This document shows, one piece after another, positions 42,615 to 50,737 of a stretch of 64,000 nt of DNA. The notes under the pieces are model-generated. The model was not told the origin of the DNA. It saw only the letters and a program-made list of their open reading frames with translations, and searched no databases. Origin of the DNA: JAUVXJ01 sp964433755 (GTDB taxonomy: Bacteria; Chloroflexota; Anaerolineae; UBA7937; B3-Chlor); contig CAYSSR010000005.1 of assembly GCA_964433755.1 (NCBI GenBank), positions 62,001 through 126,000 on the forward strand, given 5' to 3'. Made by a program: the position numbers and the translations under genes. Positions within the stretch are counted from its first letter, which is position 1; each line of letters opens with the position of its first letter.

Positions 42615-43301
42615 ATGGCCAAGATCCTGATCGTTGACGACGAGCCGACGATTGTCAACACGGTGCGGGCCTACCTGGAGCCGGAAGGCTATACTGTGTA
42701 CACTGCTGCGGACGGCCCGTCGGCGCTCAAGGCTGCACGGTCTTTTCGTCCCGACCTCGTCATCCTGGACATCATGCTACCTGGTCTCGATGGGCTCGAG
42801 GTGCTCCGGCGCTTGCGTCAGGAATCTGACGTCTACGTGTTGATGCTCACCGCCAAGACAGAGGAGACAGACAAGCTCGTGGGTCTGAGCATGGGAGCGG
42901 ACGATTATCTCACCAAGCCTTTCAGCCCCCGCGAACTCGTGGCTCGTGCGAAAGCCATCCTGCGGCGCGGTCGCGGCGCAGACGCCCACGAGGCAACCCT
43001 CCTGTTTCGCCGTTTGCGGATCGACCCTGACGCTCGGCGGGTTTGGAAGGACGACCAACTGGTTGAATTGACCCCCACCGAGTTCGGCTTGTTGTTTGCC
43101 CTGGCCCGGCATCGGGGACGAGTGCTGAGTCGAGAGCAGCTCATCGAAGACGTGTGGGGCTACGACTACTACGGGGACGAGCGTGTCGTGGATGTCCACA
43201 TCGGACGTCTCCGCAAGAAGGTGGAGGACGATCCGGCCAACCCACTTCTGATTGCGACCGCACGGAGCGTCGGCTACCGCTTTGAGGACGATCCAGCATG
43301 A
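42615..43301 (+). CDS. OmpR/PhoB-family response regulator
   Basis: 228 residues. Receiver domain with the acidic pair in ILIVDDEP, phosphoacceptor Asp in LVILDIMLPG, Thr/Ser in MLTAKTEE and Lys in DDYLTKPF. C-terminal winged helix with ELTPTEFGLLFALARHRGRV and VDVHIGRLRKKVEDDP. The ATG at 42615 has GAGGGAGATTG upstream. Its end overlaps the kinase ATG by four bases. It is expected to respond to the downstream kinase and probably controls this cassette, including the P-type ATPase (inference from linkage). Confidence 0.95.
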   Translation: MAKILIVDDEPTIVNTVRAYLEPEGYTVYTAADGPSALKAARSFRPDLVILDIMLPGLDGLEVLRRLRQESDVYVLMLTAKTEETDKLVGLSMGADDYLTKPFSPRELVARAKAILRRGRGADAHEATLLFRRLRIDPDARRVWKDDQLVELTPTEFGLLFALARHRGRVLSREQLIEDVWGYDYYGDERVVDVHIGRLRKKVEDDPANPLLIATARSVGYRFEDDPA

Positions 43302-44410
43302 GACTGTTGACTCTGCTCCGGCAGCACTTGGGATGGAAGCTTTTTCTGTCCTACCTCCTCGTCCTGATCATTGGCGTCGTAGTGCTGGACATTACCGCCG
43401 AGCTACAGATGCCCAGGGTCCTGGCCCGGAACATCACCACGCTCCAAGCTATGGAGATCGACGACCCCGTGCTGGTAGCCGACCTGGACGCGCACGTGCA
43501 GCAGGCGGTGCACCATCAACTACTCATCGCGACGTTGGCCGGCGCCGTGGTGGCTGTCGCGGCCTGCATCTTCACCACGCGGCGCATTCTTCTGCCCATC
43601 CAGGCTATGACCCACGCCAGCCAGCGCATCTCTGCTGGGGACTACCATGAGAGAATCGAAGCGCCCAGCCAAGATGAGCTTGGGGCGTGGGCCACATCCT
43701 TCAATCAGATGGCAGAGGCCCTGGAGCGCACGGAGCGGCGGCGCCTGGAGTTGATCGGCGACGTGGCGCACGAGCTGCGCACGCCTCTTAGCGGCATCAA
43801 GAGCAGCCTGGAGGGGCTGATCGACGGCATCCTGACCTGTGAGGCGGACACCTTTTTCAGTTTGCAGCGCGAGGTGAGCCGCATGGAGCGCCTGGTTCAC
43901 GACCTGGACGATCTCTCGCGTGTCGTGGCCGGACAGATTCGTCTCGAACTCCAGCCTGTCGACCTCAAGGAGCTGATCGACACGGCTGCCGCTCGCCTGC
44001 AACCGCAGTATGAAGACAAGGGTGTAGCGCTGCACCTTGAGATCCCGCCCGGCTTGCCGCAGGTGATGGTGGACGCTAATCGGATGACGCAGGTGTTGCT
44101 CAACCTGCTGGGCAATGCGGTCCAGTATACGCCTTCCGGTGGGCAGGTGGTGATCCGCGCCTGGGCTGGCCGTGGCGAACTGGCCGTCGCCGTTCAAGAT
44201 AGCGGGATTGGCATCTCCCCGGAGCACCTGCCCCACATCTTCGAGCGTTTCTATCGTGTGGACAAGTCACGCTCCCGCGCCGGCGGAGGCAGCGGCATTG
44301 GACTGACCATCGCCCAACACCTGGTCGAAGCGCATGGTGGTCACCTGCGGGCGGCCAGTGCTGGGCCCGGCCAGGGCAGCACGTTCACCATTGCGCTGCC
44401 ACGCTCGTAG
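43298..44410 (+). CDS. Sensor histidine kinase (HAMP, HisKA, HATPase)
   Basis: 370 residues. Two membrane helices (FLSYLLVLIIGVVVLDI near residue 15 and LLIATLAGAVVAVAACIF near 75) enclose a short, about 45-residue external loop; then HAMP (RRILLPIQAMTHASQRISAGDY), H-box GDVAHELRTPLSGI, N-box LLNLLGNAVQYTP, G1 VQDSGIGIS, F-box and G2 GGSGIGLTIAQHL. The small sensor loop suggests sensing within or near the membrane. Coupled to the regulator by an ATGA overlap. Confidence 0.95.
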   Translation: MRLLTLLRQHLGWKLFLSYLLVLIIGVVVLDITAELQMPRVLARNITTLQAMEIDDPVLVADLDAHVQQAVHHQLLIATLAGAVVAVAACIFTTRRILLPIQAMTHASQRISAGDYHERIEAPSQDELGAWATSFNQMAEALERTERRRLELIGDVAHELRTPLSGIKSSLEGLIDGILTCEADTFFSLQREVSRMERLVHDLDDLSRVVAGQIRLELQPVDLKELIDTAAARLQPQYEDKGVALHLEIPPGLPQVMVDANRMTQVLLNLLGNAVQYTPSGGQVVIRAWAGRGELAVAVQDSGIGISPEHLPHIFERFYRVDKSRSRAGGGSGIGLTIAQHLVEAHGGHLRAASAGPGQGSTFTIALPRS

Positions 44411-44546
44411 TTCCCCGCGTCTCTCCAAACCGTCATACAATCTTCATACTACCGCCAGCAAGTTGTCACACTAGCAGGCTAGACTCCACGTGTAGGGTAG
44501 CGCGCGCCGGTGATTCGGCGCGCAGATTTCGCCTGCGGAGGGAGGT

Positions 44547-44873
44547 ATGCCCGATCTCAGCTTGGCTGGACTCGGCGTTCCGCTGCTGCTGTTGGGCGGG
44601 GTCATTGTGATTGCGGTGGCCACCCTGCTGCTTCATCTGCTCTTTCCCCCGACCAGGCAGAGTGTCCGGAGAGCAAGGCAGCGGCTATGGCGCATACGCT
44701 GTCCCCTTTGTGACCAGAGCCTGCATCTGACGGAGATCGGCGGTGTAAGTGTGCTAATCTGCCGCTGTTGCCAGGGAGTGTGGCTGAGCCGCGACAAGCT
44801 GGAACAGATCCTCAGACTAGATCGGCAGTCCATCACTGCAGGCACATCGATGTTATGGAAGGTGCAACGGTGA
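44547..44873 (+). CDS. Small membrane protein with zinc-ribbon (zf-TFIIB-like) domain
   Basis: 108 residues. One N-terminal membrane helix (VPLLLLGGVIVIAVATLLLHLL), a basic linker and a C-terminal zinc ribbon: CPLC, then CRCCQGVWLSRDKLEQIL, the pattern of zf-TFIIB domains (C-x2-C...C-x2-C-x-G-x-W-x-D/x-x-E-L). GGAGGGAGGT precedes the ATG. Its TGA overlaps the GTG of the ATPase gene, so the two products are probably made together; it may be a small regulatory or metal-sensing subunit (inference). Confidence 0.75.
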   Translation: MPDLSLAGLGVPLLLLGGVIVIAVATLLLHLLFPPTRQSVRRARQRLWRIRCPLCDQSLHLTEIGGVSVLICRCCQGVWLSRDKLEQILRLDRQSITAGTSMLWKVQR

Positions 44874-47356
44874 ATCAGGAACTTGACTTGGCTCCCAAAC
44901 GGGAGCCCTTTCGTGGCTTGACCGCGGCTCAAGTCGTGGAACAGCGGCGCGAGTATGGAGAGAACGTTCTTCCGTCCACCAAAGGACAGTCCGTTTGGTC
45001 CATCCTTTTCTGCCAGTTCAAGAGCCCTCTCGTGTACATCATCCTAATAGCAGCTGCCATCTCCTTCGTGGCCGGAGAGTACAGTGACTTTGGCATCATC
45101 ATGGCCGTCGTTGTCACAGATGTCGTCCTGGGCTTTGTCCAGGAATATCAGGCGCACCGAACCTATACGGCTCTAAAGGGTCTGCTGAAGCCAACGACAA
45201 CTGTGATCCGTGATGGTGCCCGCGAGGAGATCGACATCCGCGAACTGGTCCCTGGCGATCTGGTTGTGCTCAGCGCCGGGGAGCACGTGCCGGGAGACGG
45301 CGAGATCGTCGAGAGCACGAAACTGGCCGCGGATGAAGCCATCCTGACGGGGGAGAGCGAGCCGGTCAACAAGGGCACAGCGTCCGATCAGAACCAGGTC
45401 TACATGGGCACAACCATAGTGACGGGACGCGGATTGGCGTGCATGACCCACACCGGGTCCGACACGTCACTGGGGCAGATTGCCTCCAGCTTGCAGGAAC
45501 ACCCGCAGGAAGAGACTCCTCTGCAGGTGCGGCTACGCACATTCAGCCGCACTCTGACGTACCTTGTCTCCGGCATCACCCTGGTCATCCTGGTCACCGG
45601 GCTGATCACGGGCCGCCCCTTCCTGGATATGCTGCGCGTATCCATCGTCCTGGCCATCGCTGCCGTGCCGGAGGGCTTGTTGATTGCCGTGACCGTAATC
45701 CTGGTCCTGGGGATGCGCAAAATCCTGAGGCGCAACGGACTGGTCAAGAAGCTGCTGGCCGTCGAGACCCTGGGTTCCGTGACCGTGATTTGCACCGATA
45801 AGACCGGAACGCTGACCGAAGGCCGCATGCGGGTTACGCGAAGCAACTCTCTCGACCGCGAGCGTACCCTGGAGACCATGGCCCTGTGCAACAACCTGGA
45901 AGGGCCGGTGGACATCGCCCTGTGGGAATACGCCAGGGCACAACTTGCCAGAGACCCGCAAGACCTGGCGGATGCTTCTGAACGCTTGGCGGAGGATCTC
46001 TTTACGAGTGAAACCAAGTTTATGATCACCGCGACCCGCTTCAACGGTGATGCCTACGACTACTTGAAAGGTGCGCCAGAGATAGTGCTCGGGATGTGCC
46101 AGACTGACCCATCCGAGCGCGACGACATTCTGTCGCAGGTGGATGAGTGGGCCAGCGAGGGATTACGGTTGCTTGGCCTTGCCTACCGCCCGCATGGACC
46201 GCTCGGAGATCGTGGTGGCTACACCTGGATCGGACTGATCGGCATGGAGGATCCCATCCGTGAAGGTGTCACAGAGGCCGTACGGGTCGCACAGCGAGCG
46301 GGGATCAAGGTCAAAATGATCACAGGCGATTATCGTCGCACGGCTGAGCGGATCGCCGCCAACGTCGGTCTCCTTGTAGATGAGGGTCAGATCGTGGAAG
46401 GGCACGAGCTGACCGCATTGGACGATGGGCAACTGATGGATCTGGTGGGCAAGACGGCTGTCTTCGCTCGGATTCGCCCGCAGGACAAGCTGCGTATCGT
46501 CCGTGCGTTGCAGGCACGTGGTGAGATCACAGCTATGATCGGCGATGGAGTGAACGATGCTCCTGCTCTACAGCGGGCAGACATCGGCGTTGTCGTCGGC
46601 AGCGCCACCGACGTCGCCAAGGAGACCGCCGACCTGATCCTACTCGACAACAACTTCCGAACGATAGTGGCAGCCGTGGAAGAGGGGCGAGTGATCTTTG
46701 AGAACATCCGTAAGGTGGTGGGGTACGTCCTTTCCAACTCCTTTGCCGAGGTCTTGGCGATCTTTGGGGCGATGTTGCTGGGTTGGCCCGCGCCGCTGCT
46801 GGTGGCGCAGATCCTGTGGATTCACCTGATCTGCGACGGTCCGGCCGACATCATGCTGGGCTTCGAGCCAAGAGAGTATGGCATCATGGACGAGAAACCC
46901 AAGTCGCTCCACGAACCGATCTTGACGCAACTGGGGCTGTCGCTCATCGGCGTGATCAGCGTCAGCAGCTCCATCGCGGCCCTGTTCCTGTTCGGTTACT
47001 TCCTCACGGCGCAGGGCGATCCAGCTCTGGGTAGGAGCTACGTGTTTGCCACCTTTGCGGTCAACTCCATGATCTACATCTTTGGCTACCGGAGCATGCG
47101 TCGATCCATCCTCCACAGTGGCAGCCCGATGCGGAACAAGCCTCTGGTTGTCGCGGTGGTAGCCGGCTTGCTCTTGGCCTTTGTGCCTTTCGTGGTGCCT
47201 ACGCTCCGCAACTTGCTGGAGCTGGCACCTCTCACCTGGGGGCAGTGGGGAGTGGTGTTTGCCATTGCCTTCTTGCTGCTCGGCGTCGTCGAGATTGGCA
47301 AGTTCGTCACCAACCAGCGTCACCCCGCGACGAGCCCCGTGCTCGGGGAGTCATAG
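44870..47356 (+). CDS. P2-type cation-transporting ATPase
   Basis: 828 residues. N-terminal cation-ATPase domain (GLTAAQVVEQRREYGENVLP), actuator loop DEAILTGESEPV, M4 motif VPEGLLIAVTVILVLG, phosphorylation site ICTDKTGTLTEG, hinge MIGDGVNDAPALQRADIGVV. About ten helices. The M4 PEGL and overall layout fit the P2 (Ca2+-type) group; the transported ion cannot be decided. GTG at 44870 follows GGAAGGTG and overlaps the zinc-ribbon gene stop. In M6, a GPADIMLGFEP sequence stands where Ca2+ pumps have N-x-x-x-D-x-x-P-A, so the ion site is non-standard. Confidence 0.9.
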   Translation: MNQELDLAPKREPFRGLTAAQVVEQRREYGENVLPSTKGQSVWSILFCQFKSPLVYIILIAAAISFVAGEYSDFGIIMAVVVTDVVLGFVQEYQAHRTYTALKGLLKPTTTVIRDGAREEIDIRELVPGDLVVLSAGEHVPGDGEIVESTKLAADEAILTGESEPVNKGTASDQNQVYMGTTIVTGRGLACMTHTGSDTSLGQIASSLQEHPQEETPLQVRLRTFSRTLTYLVSGITLVILVTGLITGRPFLDMLRVSIVLAIAAVPEGLLIAVTVILVLGMRKILRRNGLVKKLLAVETLGSVTVICTDKTGTLTEGRMRVTRSNSLDRERTLETMALCNNLEGPVDIALWEYARAQLARDPQDLADASERLAEDLFTSETKFMITATRFNGDAYDYLKGAPEIVLGMCQTDPSERDDILSQVDEWASEGLRLLGLAYRPHGPLGDRGGYTWIGLIGMEDPIREGVTEAVRVAQRAGIKVKMITGDYRRTAERIAANVGLLVDEGQIVEGHELTALDDGQLMDLVGKTAVFARIRPQDKLRIVRALQARGEITAMIGDGVNDAPALQRADIGVVVGSATDVAKETADLILLDNNFRTIVAAVEEGRVIFENIRKVVGYVLSNSFAEVLAIFGAMLLGWPAPLLVAQILWIHLICDGPADIMLGFEPREYGIMDEKPKSLHEPILTQLGLSLIGVISVSSSIAALFLFGYFLTAQGDPALGRSYVFATFAVNSMIYIFGYRSMRRSILHSGSPMRNKPLVVAVVAGLLLAFVPFVVPTLRNLLELAPLTWGQWGVVFAIAFLLLGVVEIGKFVTNQRHPATSPVLGES

Positions 47357-47507
47357 GAGGGCAGGTCTGTGTGAGCTCCGCAAGTATCAAGGTGCGGGTG
47401 CTGGCACGGGCACGGGCCTGGAAGGTAGGAGTGGCTGTGTCGATCACGAAACACCAGCAATCACGTGGCAGCGGACGGGCCGGGCATATTCCTTGTGGCA
47501 CCGCCCA

Positions 47508-48518
47508 TCACATCATGATGGGGATGGCTCTTCCGCAGGCCGGGCACGCGGTGTCCCTTAGCCGGTTCTGGAGGACGGTTAGTCCCCGCCTCTCCACCAG
47601 CAGCTCACCACAGCCGGGGCAATAGGTGTTCTCCAGCCGATGCCCGGCCACGTTGCCCAGGTACACGAACTCCAGGCCCTCTTCCTGGCCTATCTGCCAC
47701 GCGTTTTCCAGCGCGCTCAGGGGTGTGGGCGGAGCGTGGAAGCGATACGCCGGGTAGTAGCCGCTGACGTGCCAGGGCGTCTCCCGCCCCAACTCCTCGT
47801 GGATGCGTCTGGCGATTCTCCGTAGGGTTTCCTCTCGATGGTTCACACCGGGGATGACCAAGGTGGTGATCTCCAGGTGTACTCCGCGCTCCTTGGCATA
47901 GCGGCAATTGCGCCATACCTTCTCCACATCAATGCCACGGCAATGTCTTCGCACGGCCTCTGCGTCTCCCTTGATATCCACATTCATGGCGTCCAGCCCA
48001 GCGGCGGTGAGTGCGTCCAACGCCGGGGTGGTCATGTAGCCGTTGGTGACGTAGGTGTTGTACAGACCCTGCTCCCGCGCCAGGCGGAACACCTCCAGCG
48101 ACCACTCGAGCGATAGTGTGGGCTCGTTGAGGCTGATCGATGTGCCCTGACAATTGCGCGCCAGGGCTATCTGCACGAACTCGTGAGGCGAGATGTGTTT
48201 GGAAGGGCGGGGACCTGATTTGGAGATGTCCCAGTTCTGGCACCAGGGACAGCCGAAGTTGCAGCCCCAGCTCCCAGCCGTCAGGGCCACGCTGCCAGGG
48301 TAGAAATGGTGCAGGGGCTTCTTCTCGATGGGGTTGGCCGACAGGGAGGAGACCTGTCCGTAGGTGAGGGTGACCAACACACCGTCTCTATTGGTACGCG
48401 TGCGGCACCAGCCGAAAGCCCCCTCGGAGAGCAGACAGCGCCGCTCGCAGGTCAAGCAGCGGACTTTGTCACCGACCTGTTCCTGCAAGAGCGCTTCGCG
48501 GACGGATGGATCGGTCAT
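47508..48518 (-). CDS. amrS: AmmeMemoRadiSam system radical SAM enzyme
   Basis: 336 residues. N-terminal Cys cluster (VRCLTCERRCLL...GWC), PIEKKPLHHFYPGS, radical SAM motif CNFGCPWCQNW (CX3CX2C) and a C-terminal zinc-ribbon-like segment YCPGCGELL...CPACGRAIP. This is the PflA-like member of the AmmeMemoRadiSam set (with AMMECR1 and Memo proteins); the reaction is not established. AMMECR1 and Memo genes are not in this window. A truncated copy lies 5.3 kb to the left in the same orientation. Confidence 0.88.
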   Translation of the reverse strand: MTDPSVREALLQEQVGDKVRCLTCERRCLLSEGAFGWCRTRTNRDGVLVTLTYGQVSSLSANPIEKKPLHHFYPGSVALTAGSWGCNFGCPWCQNWDISKSGPRPSKHISPHEFVQIALARNCQGTSISLNEPTLSLEWSLEVFRLAREQGLYNTYVTNGYMTTPALDALTAAGLDAMNVDIKGDAEAVRRHCRGIDVEKVWRNCRYAKERGVHLEITTLVIPGVNHREETLRRIARRIHEELGRETPWHVSGYYPAYRFHAPPTPLSALENAWQIGQEEGLEFVYLGNVAGHRLENTYCPGCGELLVERRGLTVLQNRLRDTACPACGRAIPIMM

Positions 48519-48572
48519 GCGTCGCGACCCGTGTCTTTGGGCAGATGGACTGGGACCCCGTCAAGGCAGCCA

Positions 48573-49178
48573 TCAGGCCGCGAGAGAACCGACCCAGCTT
48601 CTGCGCTGCTGCGACCACGGAGAGCAGGCCACGTCCACGAGCCTGAAGCTGTTGACGTCCGGAAACGAAGCGGCGCACCAGAATGTGGCCCATGGGGACA
48701 GTGACTGCGACGGGTCAACGGAGACCTCCTCCGGCTCAGCGGTGCCTGTCGGACTCAATGGTGTCCCGGAGGTGACGGTGAGCGTAGCCGTGAGCACAGG
48801 CGTCGGTGTAACCGTAGCTGAGATGACAGTGGTCGTGGTCAGGCCGTCCGTGCCGGTGATGACGACGGTGACGTTGACGCTCTCCGGCGTCGGAGTCAAG
48901 GTAGGTATGGGCCGCTGGGTCGGAGTGGGAGGCAGCGTGGCCGTAGGGGTGGCAGTGTCTCTGGGTGTCGCCACCGTGGTCGGGATCGAGGTTGGAGTGG
49001 ACGTGGACGTGGGCGGGGTCTCCATGGCCACTTGGGGGACCAGGCGGGAGCGAAGAAGGTAGCTGCTGATGCCCAGGCAGTACAGAAGTAGCGCCAGGAG
49101 GGTGAAAACAGCGAGCAGGCTATAGAGTCGCTTCTCTGGGACGGCAAGCTGTCTGTAATGGCGGAAGAGACTTCTCAT
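48573..49178 (-). CDS. Membrane-anchored Thr/Pro-rich stalk protein
   Basis: About 201 residues. Short basic cytosolic N-terminus (MRSLFRHYRQLAVPEKR), one membrane helix (LLAVFTLLALLLYCLGISSYLL), then about 100 residues of Thr/Pro/Ser (TSTPTSIPTTVATP, PTPTQRPIPTLTPTP) and a short C-terminal region with two Cys. No named head domain recognised. Same layout as 40186-41616. It ends 54 bp before the amrS start and may share a transcript with the next stalk gene upstream. Confidence 0.65.
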   Translation of the reverse strand: MRSLFRHYRQLAVPEKRLYSLLAVFTLLALLLYCLGISSYLLRSRLVPQVAMETPPTSTSTPTSIPTTVATPRDTATPTATLPPTPTQRPIPTLTPTPESVNVTVVITGTDGLTTTTVISATVTPTPVLTATLTVTSGTPLSPTGTAEPEEVSVDPSQSLSPWATFWCAASFPDVNSFRLVDVACSPWSQQRRSWVGSLAA

Positions 49179-49237
49179 GGGCAAGACCGTCTCTGATCAG
49201 GGCTGGCAATCGGCATCATCGTCCGCAACCTCCGCGT

Positions 49238-49708
49238 CTAGCCGTCCCTCTCTCCGCTGGGGGTACCGGTGCTCGTCGGGGTGGCGGACTGGGTGGCCGT
49301 GGGCGTGTGCGTGGCAGTCTGCGATGGTGTGCTGCTCGGCGTCGGTGAAGGCGTGTATGTGGGAGTGTCGGTGGCCGTGGCCGTCGGCGTGGAGGTGAGA
49401 GTTGCCGTAAAGGTAGCGGTCTCGGTTGGTGTCTCCGTGGGCGTGGCAGTGGCTGTGCTCGTCGGTGTCGCGGTGGCGGTGGACGTTGGTATCTCAGTCG
49501 CGGTAGCGGTCCACGTCGGCGTGTGAGTGGCGGTCTCGGTTGGCGTGGCGGTGGACGTCTCAGTAGGAGTCGGCGTGAATCGGGGGGGTGCCATAGCCAG
49601 AGCGACGAAGCCCAGAACGTAGCAAGGCACGCTCACGCAGATGACGGCGAAGAGGAGGCCGTAGGTTACCTTCCTTCGCTGTGGGAGACTGCTGTACCAC
49701 TCACTCAC
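49238..49708 (-). CDS. Membrane-anchored Thr/Pro/Ala repeat protein
   Basis: 156 residues, GTG start. N-terminal charged segment, one membrane helix (VTYGLLFAVICVSVPCYVLGFVALAM), then about 110 residues made almost only of T, P, A, S in T-x-T-x-T-P-T-x-T units, ending SGERDG. No globular domain, so it looks like a bare glycosylated stalk or an anchor whose head was lost. The repeated DNA would expand and contract easily. A clear promoter lies 230 bp upstream, inside the end of the ABC ATPase gene. Confidence 0.65.
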   Translation of the reverse strand: MSEWYSSLPQRRKVTYGLLFAVICVSVPCYVLGFVALAMAPPRFTPTPTETSTATPTETATHTPTWTATATEIPTSTATATPTSTATATPTETPTETATFTATLTSTPTATATDTPTYTPSPTPSSTPSQTATHTPTATQSATPTSTGTPSGERDG

Positions 49709-49942
49709 TCTAAGCTCAGACCTGTCTCTGGTTGTGCTGCCCGATGTGCTGATCTGGACGCCACGGGCGTTTCCAGCGTACCTACCAGCCCAGCCCCTTG
49801 TCTGCCGTGCTGGGTTGCCGGCCCGTCACGGCTAGGGCTCCCGCAATCCGTGTCAGATGGTGCTTCGGCAGCGTGGGCTGGTGTTGGCCGGACTGGTGCT
49901 AGCAGGGCCGGTGCCCGTGACGCGCGCCTCGCCAGCGCCGAC

Positions 49943-49971
49943 GTATCGTAACACCTTTCTCACTGCCGGTC
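49943..49971 (-). promoter_or_regulatory. Promoter toward the stalk-protein genes
   Basis: TTGACC (49971-49966), 17-nt spacer, TACGAT (49948-49943) on the minus strand, overlapping the stop codon of the ABC ATPase gene. Predicted leader is about 225 nt; no gene was seen in it. Confidence 0.55.
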
Positions 49972-50737
49972 AACCGACGGAGATCAGATCTCGCACCCGG
50001 TGGTTCAGGCTGGCGAAACGCTCGTAGTAGTAGATCTCCGTGTCGCGTGGGCGCGGCAGGTCTACGTCGACAACGGCCTGAATGTGGCCGGGGCGGGGAC
50101 TCATGACCAGTACCCTATCGGCCAGGAAGATGGCCTCCTGGATGGTGTGAGTCACCATGAGCACGGTCTTGGCGGTGGCATGCCAGATGCGGAGCAACTC
50201 CAGATTCATCTGATTGCGGGTAATGGCGTCGAGGGAGCCGAAGGGCTCGTCCATGAGCAGAATCGACGGTTCGTAGACCAGGGCCCTGGCGATAGCAACC
50301 CGCTGTTGCATCCCGCCCGACAACTCATGAGGATGGAGGTTCTCGAATCCGAGCAAGCCCACCAGCCCCAGCAACTCCATGGCTCGCTTGCGATGGTCAT
50401 TGCCGTTCCTGCCCTGTACCTCCAAGGGTAGGGTGACGTTCTGGAGAACGGTGCGCCACGGCATCAGGGTGGGGTTCTGGAAGACGAATCCGATCTCGCG
50501 GCGTGGCTCGGACAGGGTCCGGCCATCGATCCGGACCCTGCCCTTCTCAGCTTGTAACAGGCCGCCCAGGATGCGCAGAAGCGTCGTCTTCCCGCAGCCG
50601 GAAGGTCCAACCAGGCTGACGAACTCTCCCTCGAAGATCTCCAGAGAGACGTCGTGGAGCGCCTTGACTTCCCCATCGCGACTGGGGAACGTCTTGCGTA
50701 TTCCTTCGGCTGCAAGCACAGGTCGCGGCACGGTCAC
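49970..50737 (-). CDS. ABC transporter ATPase of the FMN-riboswitch operon
   Basis: 255 residues. Walker A GPSGCGKTT, Q-loop FVFQNPTLMPWR, signature LSGGMQQR, Walker B ILLMDEPFGS, and the H-loop MVTHTIQEA. The MPWRTVLQNV stretch is typical of the NitT/TauT/thiamine-precursor group. Powers uptake by the permease and binding protein encoded just upstream; directly abuts the binding protein gene (50737/50738). Given the FMN riboswitch before the operon, the substrate is most likely riboflavin or a related flavin. Confidence 0.9.
   Translation of the reverse strand: MTVPRPVLAAEGIRKTFPSRDGEVKALHDVSLEIFEGEFVSLVGPSGCGKTTLLRILGGLLQAEKGRVRIDGRTLSEPRREIGFVFQNPTLMPWRTVLQNVTLPLEVQGRNGNDHRKRAMELLGLVGLLGFENLHPHELSGGMQQRVAIARALVYEPSILLMDEPFGSLDAITRNQMNLELLRIWHATAKTVLMVTHTIQEAIFLADRVLVMSPRPGHIQAVVDVDLPRPRDTEIYYYERFASLNHRVRDLISVG

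Noticed and set aside
42188..42637. 149-residue rightward frame at the cassette edge
   Set aside because: It overlaps the truncated amrS copy and the response regulator start, with no ribosome site or family pattern; no transposase motif could be identified.
49238..49560. Repetitive T/P-coding DNA as a CRISPR array
   Set aside because: Repeats are short, imperfect and uninterrupted by unique spacers, and are in frame as a protein low-complexity stretch.
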